Source: an uncultured Candidatus Saccharibacteria bacterium (lineage in GTDB: Bacteria; Patescibacteriota; Saccharimonadia; CAILAD01; GCA-016700035). Taken from it: a DNA stretch of 5,402 nt. The stretch covers positions 1-5,402 of the forward strand of contig CALKUN010000155.1 of assembly GCA_937996675.1 (NCBI GenBank), given 5' to 3'. Both the position numbers and the translations under genes were made by a program. The first letter of the stretch is position 1, and the number at the start of each line of letters is the position of its first letter. Positions 1-4,695 of this stretch are shown here, piece after piece. A model generated the notes under the pieces. It had not been told where the DNA came from. It made no database searches and saw only the letters and a list, made by a program, of their open reading frames with translations.

Positions 1-26
1 CCGGAAACCGCTGTCAATCCCCCCCT

Positions 27-506
27 TTATGAAATACGACCTTCGCCTACATCCTCCAATCCCACCATAACATACTTCTTGCGCTGACTCCCGGTGAGCT
101 GCTGCAGGGCGAACCTCACGCGCGAGAGGATGAAGTTAACGCAGCCTCCACCGGCTAGATTGGGTTTGTAGCGGGCTACACCTTCACTTACGCCGAGTGC
201 TACCGCCTGGTCGAGGTCTTCTTTGGTCACGGCTTGCCCCAGGTAGTCGAGACCGTGGAAGCCGCGCGCTAGTCTCTTGGTGGCTCGCTTGAAGCTGGTG
301 ACAACGGCACCGAGTAGCTGTTGGTACTTGCGCTCAAGCCTGCGCTTCTCAGCTCCCGTGGCGTCGGTAAGCTCGGCTAGCGCCTTCACCGCTGCTAGTA
401 CCGCGATGAGCTGCTGAGAGCTCTGGGAGGACTTGCAAGGCTTGTAGCGTCGTGTAGGTCGAGTAGCTGCGAGAGTGGGCTCTACGGTAGCGGTAGCAGG
501 GTGCAT
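27..506 (-). CDS. Sigma-70 region 2-like protein, 159 aa, lacking region 4
   Basis: The protein probably contacts host RNA polymerase or promoter DNA. Residues about 66-140 follow the pattern of sigma-70 region 2: a basic helix (RATKRLARGF, 74-83), then EDLDQ (96-100), GVARYKPN (109-116, like the family's 'A-x-x-[YF]-D-P'), a Gly-rich turn with F125, and a basic helix RVRFALQQL (129-137). Residues 1-30 are basic and Ser/Thr-rich; 31-65 look helical. The tail LEDVGEGRIS recalls the 'SLDEPVGEG' stretch that follows region 2 in true sigma factors, but the protein stops there, so no region 3 or 4 is present. ATG 506 is chosen because GGAGG lies four bases upstream (515-511) and because a GTG 36 bases further upstream sits inside the predicted promoter. 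The call rests on motif reading, not a search; another helical DNA-binding protein is possible. Confidence 0.6.
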   Translation of the reverse strand: MHPATATVEPTLAATRPTRRYKPCKSSQSSQQLIAVLAAVKALAELTDATGAEKRRLERKYQQLLGAVVTSFKRATKRLARGFHGLDYLGQAVTKEDLDQAVALGVSEGVARYKPNLAGGGCVNFILSRVRFALQQLTGSQRKKYVMVGLEDVGEGRIS

Positions 507-510
507 GGTG

Positions 511-515
511 CCTCC
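511..515 (-). promoter_or_regulatory. Shine-Dalgarno site that decides the start of the sigma-like gene
   Basis: On the minus strand the sequence reads GGAGG, then four bases, then ATG at 506. The spacing is slightly short but the core is perfect. The alternative in-frame GTG at 542-540 has no comparable site and would lie upstream of the predicted transcription start. Confidence 0.7.
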
Positions 516-533
516 GAGCAGGGCGCTGGGCTG

Positions 534-562
534 ACTGTACACCTGAACTGACGTTCAGTCAA
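534..562 (-). promoter_or_regulatory. Sigma70-type promoter of the sigma-like gene
   Basis: The minus strand shows a -35 box TTGACT (562-557, five of six to consensus), a spacer of exactly 17 bases (556-540) and a -10 box TACAGT (539-534, four of six, keeping the key A at position 2 and T at position 6). Transcription would start near 527, giving a 5' leader of about 20 bases that contains the GGAGG site and ATG 506. This agreement with the start codon supports both calls. Confidence 0.6.
544..557. promoter_or_regulatory. Operator-like palindrome between the -35 and -10 boxes
   Basis: TGAAC-TGAC-GTTCA is a perfect 5-bp dyad around four bases. It overlaps a second dyad, ACTGA-CGT-TCAGT (547-559). 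Both fall in the spacer or -35 box of the promoter just described, a classic place for a repressor to block RNA polymerase. Binding sites of this general look are used by TetR-type and other dimeric repressors. No regulator gene is visible in the window, so the binder is unknown. Confidence 0.45.
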
Positions 563-622
563 TCGCGCGCGCGTATGCTGCTACGGAACGGCGGATTCGC
601 GGCAGGGCCAGCGTGAGCTATC

Positions 623-708
623 GTCGCTGAGCAGCGATGCTAGCTGTACATCGTTTTGCATCTGTGTCGTCGCTGTCACGTCGCTGAACACATGGCCCAC
701 CGCTGAAC
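623..708 (+). repeat. Short direct repeats GTCGCTG / CGCTGAAC (iteron-like)
   Basis: GTCGCTG occurs at 623-629, 669-675 and 680-686. CGCTGAAC occurs at 682-689 and 701-708, flanking the first copy of the 14-bp motif. A self-complementary TCGCTG-AG-CAGCGA lies at 624-637, so one repeat is also half of a palindrome. Spacing is irregular, unlike classical evenly phased iterons, so a protein-binding role is only suggested. Confidence 0.4.
690..703 (+). repeat. 14-bp motif ACATGGCCCACCGC, copy 1
   Basis: Exact copy of a motif also found at 1063-1076 (opposite strand) and 4638-4651. It lies in the gap upstream of the sigma-like gene. Read in frame from its ATG it meets a stop at once, so it is not a conserved coding start. 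A half-match ending GGGCCAT (723-729) forms a 7-bp inverted repeat with ATGGCCC at 692-698. Confidence 0.7.
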
Positions 709-742
709 GCTGGTCACTGGTCGGGCCATATAAAGTGCGACG

Positions 743-753
743 CTGTACTACAG
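743..753. repeat. Perfect 11-base palindrome CTGTA-C-TACAG
   Basis: A 5-bp dyad around a single base, beside the sequence ATATAAAG (728-735 region). It could be a regulator half-site pair. It is short and may be chance; no -35/-10 pair with normal spacing could be matched to it. Confidence 0.25.
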
Positions 754-831
754 TGCTCCAATTTGGGAAGTTAGACACCCGCAAGGCACTTGTAAGGAGT
801 TGGTAAGGCATGATTCCGCGTACTTAGCTCT

Positions 832-861
832 ATTCTTTGTTTATAAATTATATATATATAT
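832..861. other. TA-rich tract, possible DNA unwinding element
   Basis: The tract runs from a T-rich start through AAATTA into an alternating TA run at 849-861. It stands out sharply from the GC-rich surroundings. Such tracts melt easily and are common at replication origins. Three CACGCAT repeats follow at 893-899, 900-906 and 934-940, the first two in direct tandem. Confidence 0.4.
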
Positions 862-892
862 CAAGTACATACACATCACATACCGTCTGAGA

Positions 893-940
893 CACGCATC
901 ACGCATTGCGCACGGTATGACGCCCCACGCGCACACGCAT
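893..940 (+). repeat. Three CACGCAT heptamers beside the TA-rich tract
   Basis: Exact heptamers sit at 893-899, 900-906 (tandem) and 934-940. Their position just after the easily melted tract would suit binding of an initiator or helicase loader. The repeats are short and the local sequence is C/A-biased, so chance is a real alternative. Confidence 0.3.
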
Positions 941-1022
941 GAAGCCATTAGACCAAGCAGCCCGGTTTTACCCTTCAGGTTGCCGAAAGTGACCTAAGTG
1001 CGTCCAGGTATTGAGGAATCGG

Positions 1023-1063
1023 CCTAACCACTGCCTTACTTTATGTAAAATCAGGCACTTAGG
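1023..1063. repeat. Long imperfect hairpin abutting motif copy 2
   Basis: The arms are CCTAA (1023-1027) with TTAGG (1059-1063), then TGCCT (1032-1036) with AGGCA (1053-1057), one A-T pair between two mismatches, and TTTA (1040-1043) with TAAA (1046-1049) closing on a two-base loop. A competing perfect 9-bp pairing joins CCTAAGTGC (993-1001) to GCACTTAGG (1055-1063). It starts 74 bases past the helicase stop, so it could end that transcript, but no T-tract follows on the minus strand. A role in replication is the other option. Confidence 0.4.
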
Positions 1064-1076
1064 CGGTGGGCCATGT
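1063..1076 (-). repeat. 14-bp motif ACATGGCCCACCGC, copy 2 (inverted)
   Basis: Exact reverse complement of copies 1 and 3. It sits 61 bases downstream of the helicase stop and shares one base with the hairpin at 1023-1063. Its orientation is opposite to the other two copies, so a single direction relative to transcription is not kept. Confidence 0.7.
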
Positions 1077-1136
1077 TGTGTGGTAAGCTATTGGCGGGGT
1101 AGGTAAGAGAGGATGGGCCGACTAGCGATGGTGTCG

Positions 1137-3155
1137 CTATGCGTCGTCTTCTGCGCTGCTTTGGCCCAGGCCGGGTAGCTTGCCCGCTGCCAACTTGGCT
1201 AGAAACTCCTCTTGTTTCTTCGATGGAACTATCCGAACAGGGACGATGGGCACCTCAACATCATCGGTCGGCGTGGGCGTCTGCACCTCGGCTGTAGGTG
1301 TCGGCGCTGCTGCGCACTTGGCCGCGACTTTGCAGACCTCAACTAGGCCAGCGTCGATCTTGCGGAGCTTCTCAACATCGGCGAACTCTATAAGCCGCGC
1401 TAACAGCAAATCGACGAGATCAGCGCCATCATAATAATTAGACAGCTTCGCTGCATATTCCCCCTTAACTACGGTAAGGTATGCCCGCGCGTCGGTCAGG
1501 AACTTGGCGCGCACGTCCCGCTCACGCACGTACTTCTGACCCTTCGCTGGCGCATAAATGTGCATTGTCTTGTTCAGGTCTGCAAGGTGCTCCTTCCTGC
1601 CTTCAAGCCCGAGTGCCGCCAATACCGCATTCAGCGGGATCAGCTTCCGGTCGTTCTGGTTTACTTTACTCTCTGTGCGCTTCTCAATTATTGTCCAGCA
1701 ATTATTGATCGTCAGCGCGCACGGCTCGTGGTTGACCGTGTTGTGACTAAGGAGTGCTCCTTTTTGTACTTCACCTAGCGCGTCCTCATAGCTCTCGTTG
1801 AAACCACCTGGGAACGATGCGATGTGGTCCGCGATAGCTTCACGCCAGAGGTCCGAGTCGGCGCAGGCGCAGCGCGAGCGGATGAGCCTCAGCTCCTCTT
1901 TGACCGAGTCGGGAGGGTCTAGCTTCTGCCCCCTTTCGTAGTAGTCTGCCAGCCCCTCAAGACAGCGGTTTAGGATGCCGTCACATTCCTCCTTTTTGAT
2001 CGCTTCCTTCACGTCATCGGACATGGAGATGTCAGGGATGCTGTGCGCGAAGTAGAGCAGCACGCAGCGATTCCAGAGCGCGTCGTCCGATGGGTCTAGG
2101 AGTAGTCCGCCCGGCCCTACTTTATTGGCAGACAGAGCGAGGGACCAAGTCTGACGCGCCGTAGCGTTGTCCTTGTGCATCTTGTGCGCGGCTGATCCAT
2201 CGTCGCCCGTCAGCTCTTTCATGAGTCCTGAGTCTACCTGAGTCCCCTTGACCAGCTCTGAGAGCAGGGCTAGGCGCTTCCCATGCAAGTCTGCTTGGGA
2301 GGTAGAGTGAGCATTGTGCTTGAAGAACTCCCGGCTCAGCTTCTGGTACAGCTCGCCGAGCACTGCGCCGACGTATGCCACTAGGGAGGACTTCCCAGAA
2401 TCGGGTACGCCAGCCATCAGAAAGAAGTGCTTGCGTGATAGTCCGGTGATCCAGAGTCCCATGCAGCGCTTTACGTAGGCGATCAATGAGGGATCGTCGC
2501 CCATTGCCATGCTGAGGAACGCGTCGAAGCGTGGGCAGGTTGCACTAGGGAGGAAGTGCGCGGCCGACAGCGTCGTGAAGCCGAGGTTTCTGACTTCGGC
2601 ATCATCGTGGGAGTAAAGCTCACGGGTTGTGAGGTCAAGCACTCCATTCTGACAGTTTAGGAGTAGGTCGGTATTAGGTCCGTCGAATGGCGTAGGCGGG
2701 ATGAGCTGCGCCTGGGAGAGCTTCAGTATTGCGTCAATGCCGCTAACGGTTGCAGCATCGCGGATCATCTTGGCGCGAACTTCCTCGTACTTTGGCTTGG
2801 TGCGCTCTTTCTGGATCATGTAGGAGCGAACGTCGCGCACCAGCTCGCGCACCTTCGAGAACGTGTTACCGTCGCTCGCCCAGCGTTGGCCGTCCCAAAG
2901 GAACCAAGCCCCAGAATCGAATCGGACCTTATCGCCGTGGATGCGAACGAAGCGATCGGCAACACCAACAGGGGTGTAGTTTGCGCCTATTACTGTGTCA
3001 ATTTCGGGAGCACCGGGGATACGATGATAGTCTTCATCGTCGTCTTCATCATCAATAGGGGGCTTTGTTCTCACGAGGCGCGGGCGATCGGGCGGCTCGC
3101 TACCCGGTATACGAATTGGCTTGACGGGAGGGTTGTTCTTGCTTAGAGTGGACAT
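1137..3155 (-). CDS. Superfamily 3 (D5/P4-type) replicative DNA helicase, 672 aa
   Basis: An ATP-driven hexameric helicase expected to unwind DNA at the element's replication fork. An acidic, proline-rich N-terminus (1-55) leads to a region typical of this family (WFLWDGQRW at 84-92), then the D5_N-type signature LNCQNGVLDLTTREL (166-180). The ATPase core has a Walker A loop GVPDSGKSS (249-257, Lys255), a Walker B-like strand LALLSE (295-300, Glu300), KELTGDDG (313-320), the motif C strand LALSANK (339-345, Asn344) and a probable arginine finger in ALWNRCVLLYF (Arg363). A Pro/Thr-rich linker lies at about 616-645. No primase (AEP or Toprim) domain is visible, unlike many phage primase-helicase fusions, so priming must come from elsewhere. 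The start is supported by AAAGGAG ten bases upstream (3172-3166). Confidence 0.92.
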   Translation of the reverse strand: MSTLSKNNPPVKPIRIPGSEPPDRPRLVRTKPPIDDEDDDEDYHRIPGAPEIDTVIGANYTPVGVADRFVRIHGDKVRFDSGAWFLWDGQRWASDGNTFSKVRELVRDVRSYMIQKERTKPKYEEVRAKMIRDAATVSGIDAILKLSQAQLIPPTPFDGPNTDLLLNCQNGVLDLTTRELYSHDDAEVRNLGFTTLSAAHFLPSATCPRFDAFLSMAMGDDPSLIAYVKRCMGLWITGLSRKHFFLMAGVPDSGKSSLVAYVGAVLGELYQKLSREFFKHNAHSTSQADLHGKRLALLSELVKGTQVDSGLMKELTGDDGSAAHKMHKDNATARQTWSLALSANKVGPGGLLLDPSDDALWNRCVLLYFAHSIPDISMSDDVKEAIKKEECDGILNRCLEGLADYYERGQKLDPPDSVKEELRLIRSRCACADSDLWREAIADHIASFPGGFNESYEDALGEVQKGALLSHNTVNHEPCALTINNCWTIIEKRTESKVNQNDRKLIPLNAVLAALGLEGRKEHLADLNKTMHIYAPAKGQKYVRERDVRAKFLTDARAYLTVVKGEYAAKLSNYYDGADLVDLLLARLIEFADVEKLRKIDAGLVEVCKVAAKCAAAPTPTAEVQTPTPTDDVEVPIVPVRIVPSKKQEEFLAKLAAGKLPGLGQSSAEDDA

Positions 3156-3210
3156 AGTCAGTTTGCTCCTTTAAGGCTCCAGCCGGTGACACGGTTTGGG
3201 CCTTTCTCAT
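3100..3210 (-). CDS. Possible 36-aa ORF overlapping the helicase start
   Basis: ATG 3210 follows AAGG by five bases, and that AAGG overlaps the stop codon of the upstream gene. The ORF fills most of an otherwise unexplained 62-base gap, then runs 56 bases into the helicase gene in another frame, covering the helicase ribosome binding site. Its start context (AAAATGAGAAAG) is identical over 12 bases to that of the gene starting at 3878. The product is hydrophilic, begins MRKAQTVSPAG and matches no family known to me. If translated, it could couple or damp helicase translation. It may also be chance. Confidence 0.3.
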   Translation of the reverse strand: MRKAQTVSPAGALKEQTDYVHSKQEQPSRQANSYTG

Positions 3211-3217
3211 TTTAACC

Positions 3218-3532
3218 TTAGTTCATCGTTGGGGACAAGAAGCCAGCGCTCTGTAGAGCTTCCTTCACATCGGGCCATTGCTGAGCTAACTCGTGCATAA
3301 CGCGCGTCAGCCACAAACGACGGATCGTGATGATGCGAGGGTCGTGGCAGGGCGGAAGGTGGTGAAGCTCGGTGGGCCATGAATAAGGCCAGCGGCTCAG
3401 GATATAGTCGAGCAATTCGTCGCGCGTGCCGGTGAAAGTGACGACCTCCGAGCGTCGCCTGAGAATGGTGGCTGCTCGGCGGTTGGGTGCAGGGCGCTTT
3501 GCAGTGCGAGGGGTGGTTTTGAGGTGGGCCAT
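3218..3532 (-). CDS. Hypothetical basic protein, 104 aa
   Basis: Function not recognised. Residues 1-28 are rich in Arg, Lys and Pro with no acidic residue, a likely disordered nucleic-acid-binding tail. Residues 36-98 look folded and mostly helical, with three Trp (48, 52, 74) plus Trp86, a HHLPPCHDP stretch (57-65) and an RRLWLTRVMHEL helix (71-82). No signal peptide or membrane segment is seen. It sits between the small zinc-type genes and the helicase in the same run, 22 bases after the previous stop. No Shine-Dalgarno site precedes ATG 3532, unlike its neighbours, so it may depend on coupling to the upstream gene. Its first ten bases, ATGGCCCACC, match the core of the intergenic 14-bp motif. 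Confidence 0.65.
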   Translation of the reverse strand: MAHLKTTPRTAKRPAPNRRAATILRRRSEVVTFTGTRDELLDYILSRWPYSWPTELHHLPPCHDPRIITIRRLWLTRVMHELAQQWPDVKEALQSAGFLSPTMN

Positions 3533-3554
3533 GATAGGGACGGATCGTGCGGCG

Positions 3555-3878
3555 CTAGAACGGGATGGTAGAGCAACAAGTCGGGCCTACCACCTTGCCA
3601 TCAGCATTCTTCCTCTGCTTGTCGTGCCCTGGCTCGCGAACGCAATACTTACCACCGTGTATCAGCTTGCCGCACTTACCATCCTTTCCTATGTGCTTGG
3701 TGTGCTCGATGGTTGCCTCAGAAGGCTGGCTCTCAATATGCGGCAGGCCCTCGGAATAAGGTTTATGTGGTGTAATCGTGTAGTATTGCGCGATCTCCGG
3801 GTGAGCTTCAAACCACCCAGGCGGTACGACAAGTCGATCAGGCAAATTCTTAGGATTGATTCTTCCGGACTTTCTCAT
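3555..3878 (-). CDS. Small protein with C-terminal Cys/His cluster, 107 aa
   Basis: Function not recognised. Residues 12-50 are rich in Pro, aromatic residues and Glu (e.g. VPPGWFEAHPEIAQYY), hinting at a short folded or peptide-binding segment. The C-terminus carries C69-G-x8-C79-x5-H85-x15-C101-C102, resembling the 'CG...G..C....GH...C' zinc clusters found in many small phage and actinobacterial proteins, so a structural zinc is likely. The start ATG 3878 has AAGGAG seven bases upstream (3891-3886). The gene begins 15 bases after the stop of the preceding one and is probably co-transcribed with it. Confidence 0.75.
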   Translation of the reverse strand: MRKSGRINPKNLPDRLVVPPGWFEAHPEIAQYYTITPHKPYSEGLPHIESQPSEATIEHTKHIGKDGKCGKLIHGGKYCVREPGHDKQRKNADGKVVGPTCCSTIPF

Positions 3879-3893
3879 TTTGGTACTCCTTGG

Positions 3894-4244
3894 CTAGTCG
3901 TCTAGGTCAATACTTTGCCGGAAGACCGTGATCTCCTCCGCGTGGTACTGCGGTACGGCCTCACCCGTGACTTTGAAGCGCTTGGGCTTCGCGTCGGCGG
4001 CAGCCTTGACCCAGGCTACGTAATCACTCCAGCCCTTCATGATCTCATAGTCAGCGTTCCAGCAGTCGCGATCCTCAGCACGCTTCTTGGCTGCTTCTTC
4101 CTCGTCGGATGCTCGTACCTGACAGTAGGCTTCGTCTACGGGCTGCTCCTCGCCCTCGACGATCGCCACGAGCCAGACTGAATTGCATTTGTGGTACTTC
4201 GAAAAGGTCCACTCCGCGCACGTCGGGCAGCGCTCGACGGTCAC
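3894..4244 (-). CDS. Small zinc-ribbon-like protein, 116 aa
   Basis: The N-terminus shows C6-P-T-C9 ... H18-K-C20, a compact probable zinc site. After it come a beta-like stretch (WLVAIVEGEEQPVDEAYCQV, 24-43), an acidic to charged helix (DEEEAAKKRAEDRD, 47-60) and an aromatic helix (68-82). Small phage proteins with a 'D-x-E-E-A-A' helix after a beta hairpin are frequent, but their function is mostly unknown and I do not recognise this one. The start is GTG at 4244-4242, overlapping the TGA stop of the upstream membrane protein in a GTGA junction, which predicts coupled translation; only a weak GGCGG precedes it. Confidence 0.75.
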   Translation of the reverse strand: MTVERCPTCAEWTFSKYHKCNSVWLVAIVEGEEQPVDEAYCQVRASDEEEAAKKRAEDRDCWNADYEIMKGWSDYVAWVKAAADAKPKRFKVTGEAVPQYHAEEITVFRQSIDLDD

Positions 4245-4408
4245 GGGCGCACCGCCTTGGCCATCACAGGCGGCAGCTCGACCGGGGTAGGCGGCAGCGG
4301 CGGAGAGCTCGTGAGCAGCGCCAGGGCAAAGGCTGCGCCCGTGGCGAGTGCGACGAGCATCGCTGCTGCGATGATGGCGATGATTAGGGCCGCTATCGTG
4401 GTAGTCAT
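4241..4408 (-). CDS. Small membrane protein with proline-rich tail, 55 aa
   Basis: Residues about 5-32 form one long hydrophobic stretch rich in Ala, Ile and Leu, enough for a transmembrane helix; almost no charged residue precedes it. The tail after LLTSSPP is proline-rich and ends KAVRP. ATG 4408 is chosen over a TTG six codons upstream because AAGGAG (4423-4418) lies nine bases before it, while the TTG would overlap that site. The tail resembles that of the neighbouring 40-aa protein. A holin-like or other membrane role is possible, but neither sequence nor context proves it. No lipobox cysteine is present, so it is not an Rz1-type outer spanin. Confidence 0.7.
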   Translation of the reverse strand: MTTTIAALIIAIIAAAMLVALATGAAFALALLTSSPPLPPTPVELPPVMAKAVRP

Positions 4409-4417
4409 TTTTGCTTG

Positions 4418-4423
4418 CTCCTT
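4418..4423 (-). promoter_or_regulatory. Shine-Dalgarno site deciding the start at 4408
   Basis: AAGGAG with nine bases to ATG. A longer reading frame starting at TTG 4426 would begin within this site, so the shorter product is preferred. Confidence 0.7.
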
Positions 4424-4439
4424 CAATGAGGACGGATCA

Positions 4440-4562
4440 TCAGCACAAGTCCGGGCTCGACGTATCCACAGGGACCGGCAGCGCGGGGGTGGGAGGGCTA
4501 CTCGCTAGAAGTGCGAGGGTAAGGGTAAGCCACAAGACGAGAGCTATGGTTCGAGTGATCAT
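4440..4562 (-). CDS. Tiny membrane or exported protein, 40 aa
   Basis: Found by reading the minus strand; it is below usual gene-finder length limits. It starts MITRTIALVLWL, a single Arg before a hydrophobic core (5-20), then LALLASSPPTP and a Pro/Val/Asp-rich tail ending in Cys40. The layout suits a signal anchor or signal peptide with a short outside tail. AAAGGAG (4574-4568) lies five bases before ATG, one of the best ribosome sites here. It shares LALL-x-SSPP with the next gene, 31 bases downstream, although the DNA of that segment differs at most third positions. It may be a diverged duplicate. Function unknown. Confidence 0.65.
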   Translation of the reverse strand: MITRTIALVLWLTLTLALLASSPPTPALPVPVDTSSPDLC

Positions 4563-4630
4563 GTGAGCTCCTTTGCATGGGGGACAGAATGGATCTGCTT
4601 TTGGAGCTTATGACCGGAAGCGCTCAATGC

Positions 4631-4672
4631 CACCTAAACATGGCCCACCGCAAAACGGCTAGGTGCAAAACG
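4631..4672 (+). repeat. Inverted repeat and GCAAAACG direct repeats around motif copy 3
   Basis: CACCTA (4631-4636) and TAGGTG (4660-4665) form a perfect 6-bp inverted repeat enclosing the motif. GCAAAACG occurs at 4650-4657 and 4665-4672, a 15-bp period. The layering of repeats on the motif suggests a protein-binding site. Confidence 0.4.
4638..4651 (+). repeat. 14-bp motif ACATGGCCCACCGC, copy 3
   Basis: Exact match to copy 1 in the same orientation, almost 4 kb away, in the only other sizeable non-coding gap of the window. It lies 76 bases upstream of the start of the 40-aa gene. Confidence 0.7.
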
Positions 4673-4695
4673 CTTGGCACAGATGGACTGCAGAG

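Larger units (their letters stand above)
563..1136. other. Non-coding stretch; candidate replication origin or control region
   Basis: This stretch of about 570 bases between the helicase and the sigma-like gene holds no convincing gene. It contains GTCGCTG direct repeats, a 14-base palindrome at 624-637, two copies of a 14-bp motif, a strongly TA-rich tract, three CACGCAT repeats and a long imperfect hairpin. Short repeats beside an easily melted AT-rich tract, next to a replicative helicase gene, is the usual architecture of a phage or plasmid origin. Nothing here proves function; the stretch could equally be a regulatory region. No tRNA cloverleaf or CRISPR-like repeat was seen. Confidence 0.35.
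4563..4695. other. Intergenic gap before the small-gene run
   Basis: It separates the cysteine-rich gene from the small membrane genes and holds the third motif copy. No sigma70 promoter with normal spacing and no T-tract terminator could be read on the minus strand. If the downstream genes have their own promoter it must lie here or be of a non-standard type, which fits an element-specific signal. Confidence 0.5.

Noticed and set aside
507..542. Upstream GTG start for the sigma-like gene (12 extra residues)
   Set aside because: It lies in the predicted promoter spacer and lacks a ribosome site, while ATG 506 has GGAGG.
581..811. 76-aa minus-strand frame in the gap upstream of the sigma-like gene
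   Set aside because: No ribosome site, no recognisable domain, and it runs through the repeats and palindromes of the non-coding region.
800..997. 65-aa plus-strand frame starting at TTG
   Set aside because: Its start abuts AAGGAG with no spacing, it translates the TA-rich tract into Tyr/Ile repeats, and it opposes every other gene.
1113..1178. 21-aa plus-strand frame that looks like a signal peptide
   Set aside because: It overlaps the helicase C-terminus on the other strand, has no spaced ribosome site, and is too short to carry a mature part.
3031..3057. Trinucleotide-like run resembling a simple repeat
   Set aside because: Explained by the acidic Asp/Glu run near the helicase N-terminus.
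3426..3905. 159-aa plus-strand frame with hydrophobic stretches
   Set aside because: Lies antisense across two minus-strand genes; one of these has a strong ribosome site and a cysteine cluster.
4241..4562. Rz/Rz1-type spanin pair
   Set aside because: Both have proline-rich tails, but neither has a lipobox cysteine, there is no long coiled-coil partner, and the genes are not nested.
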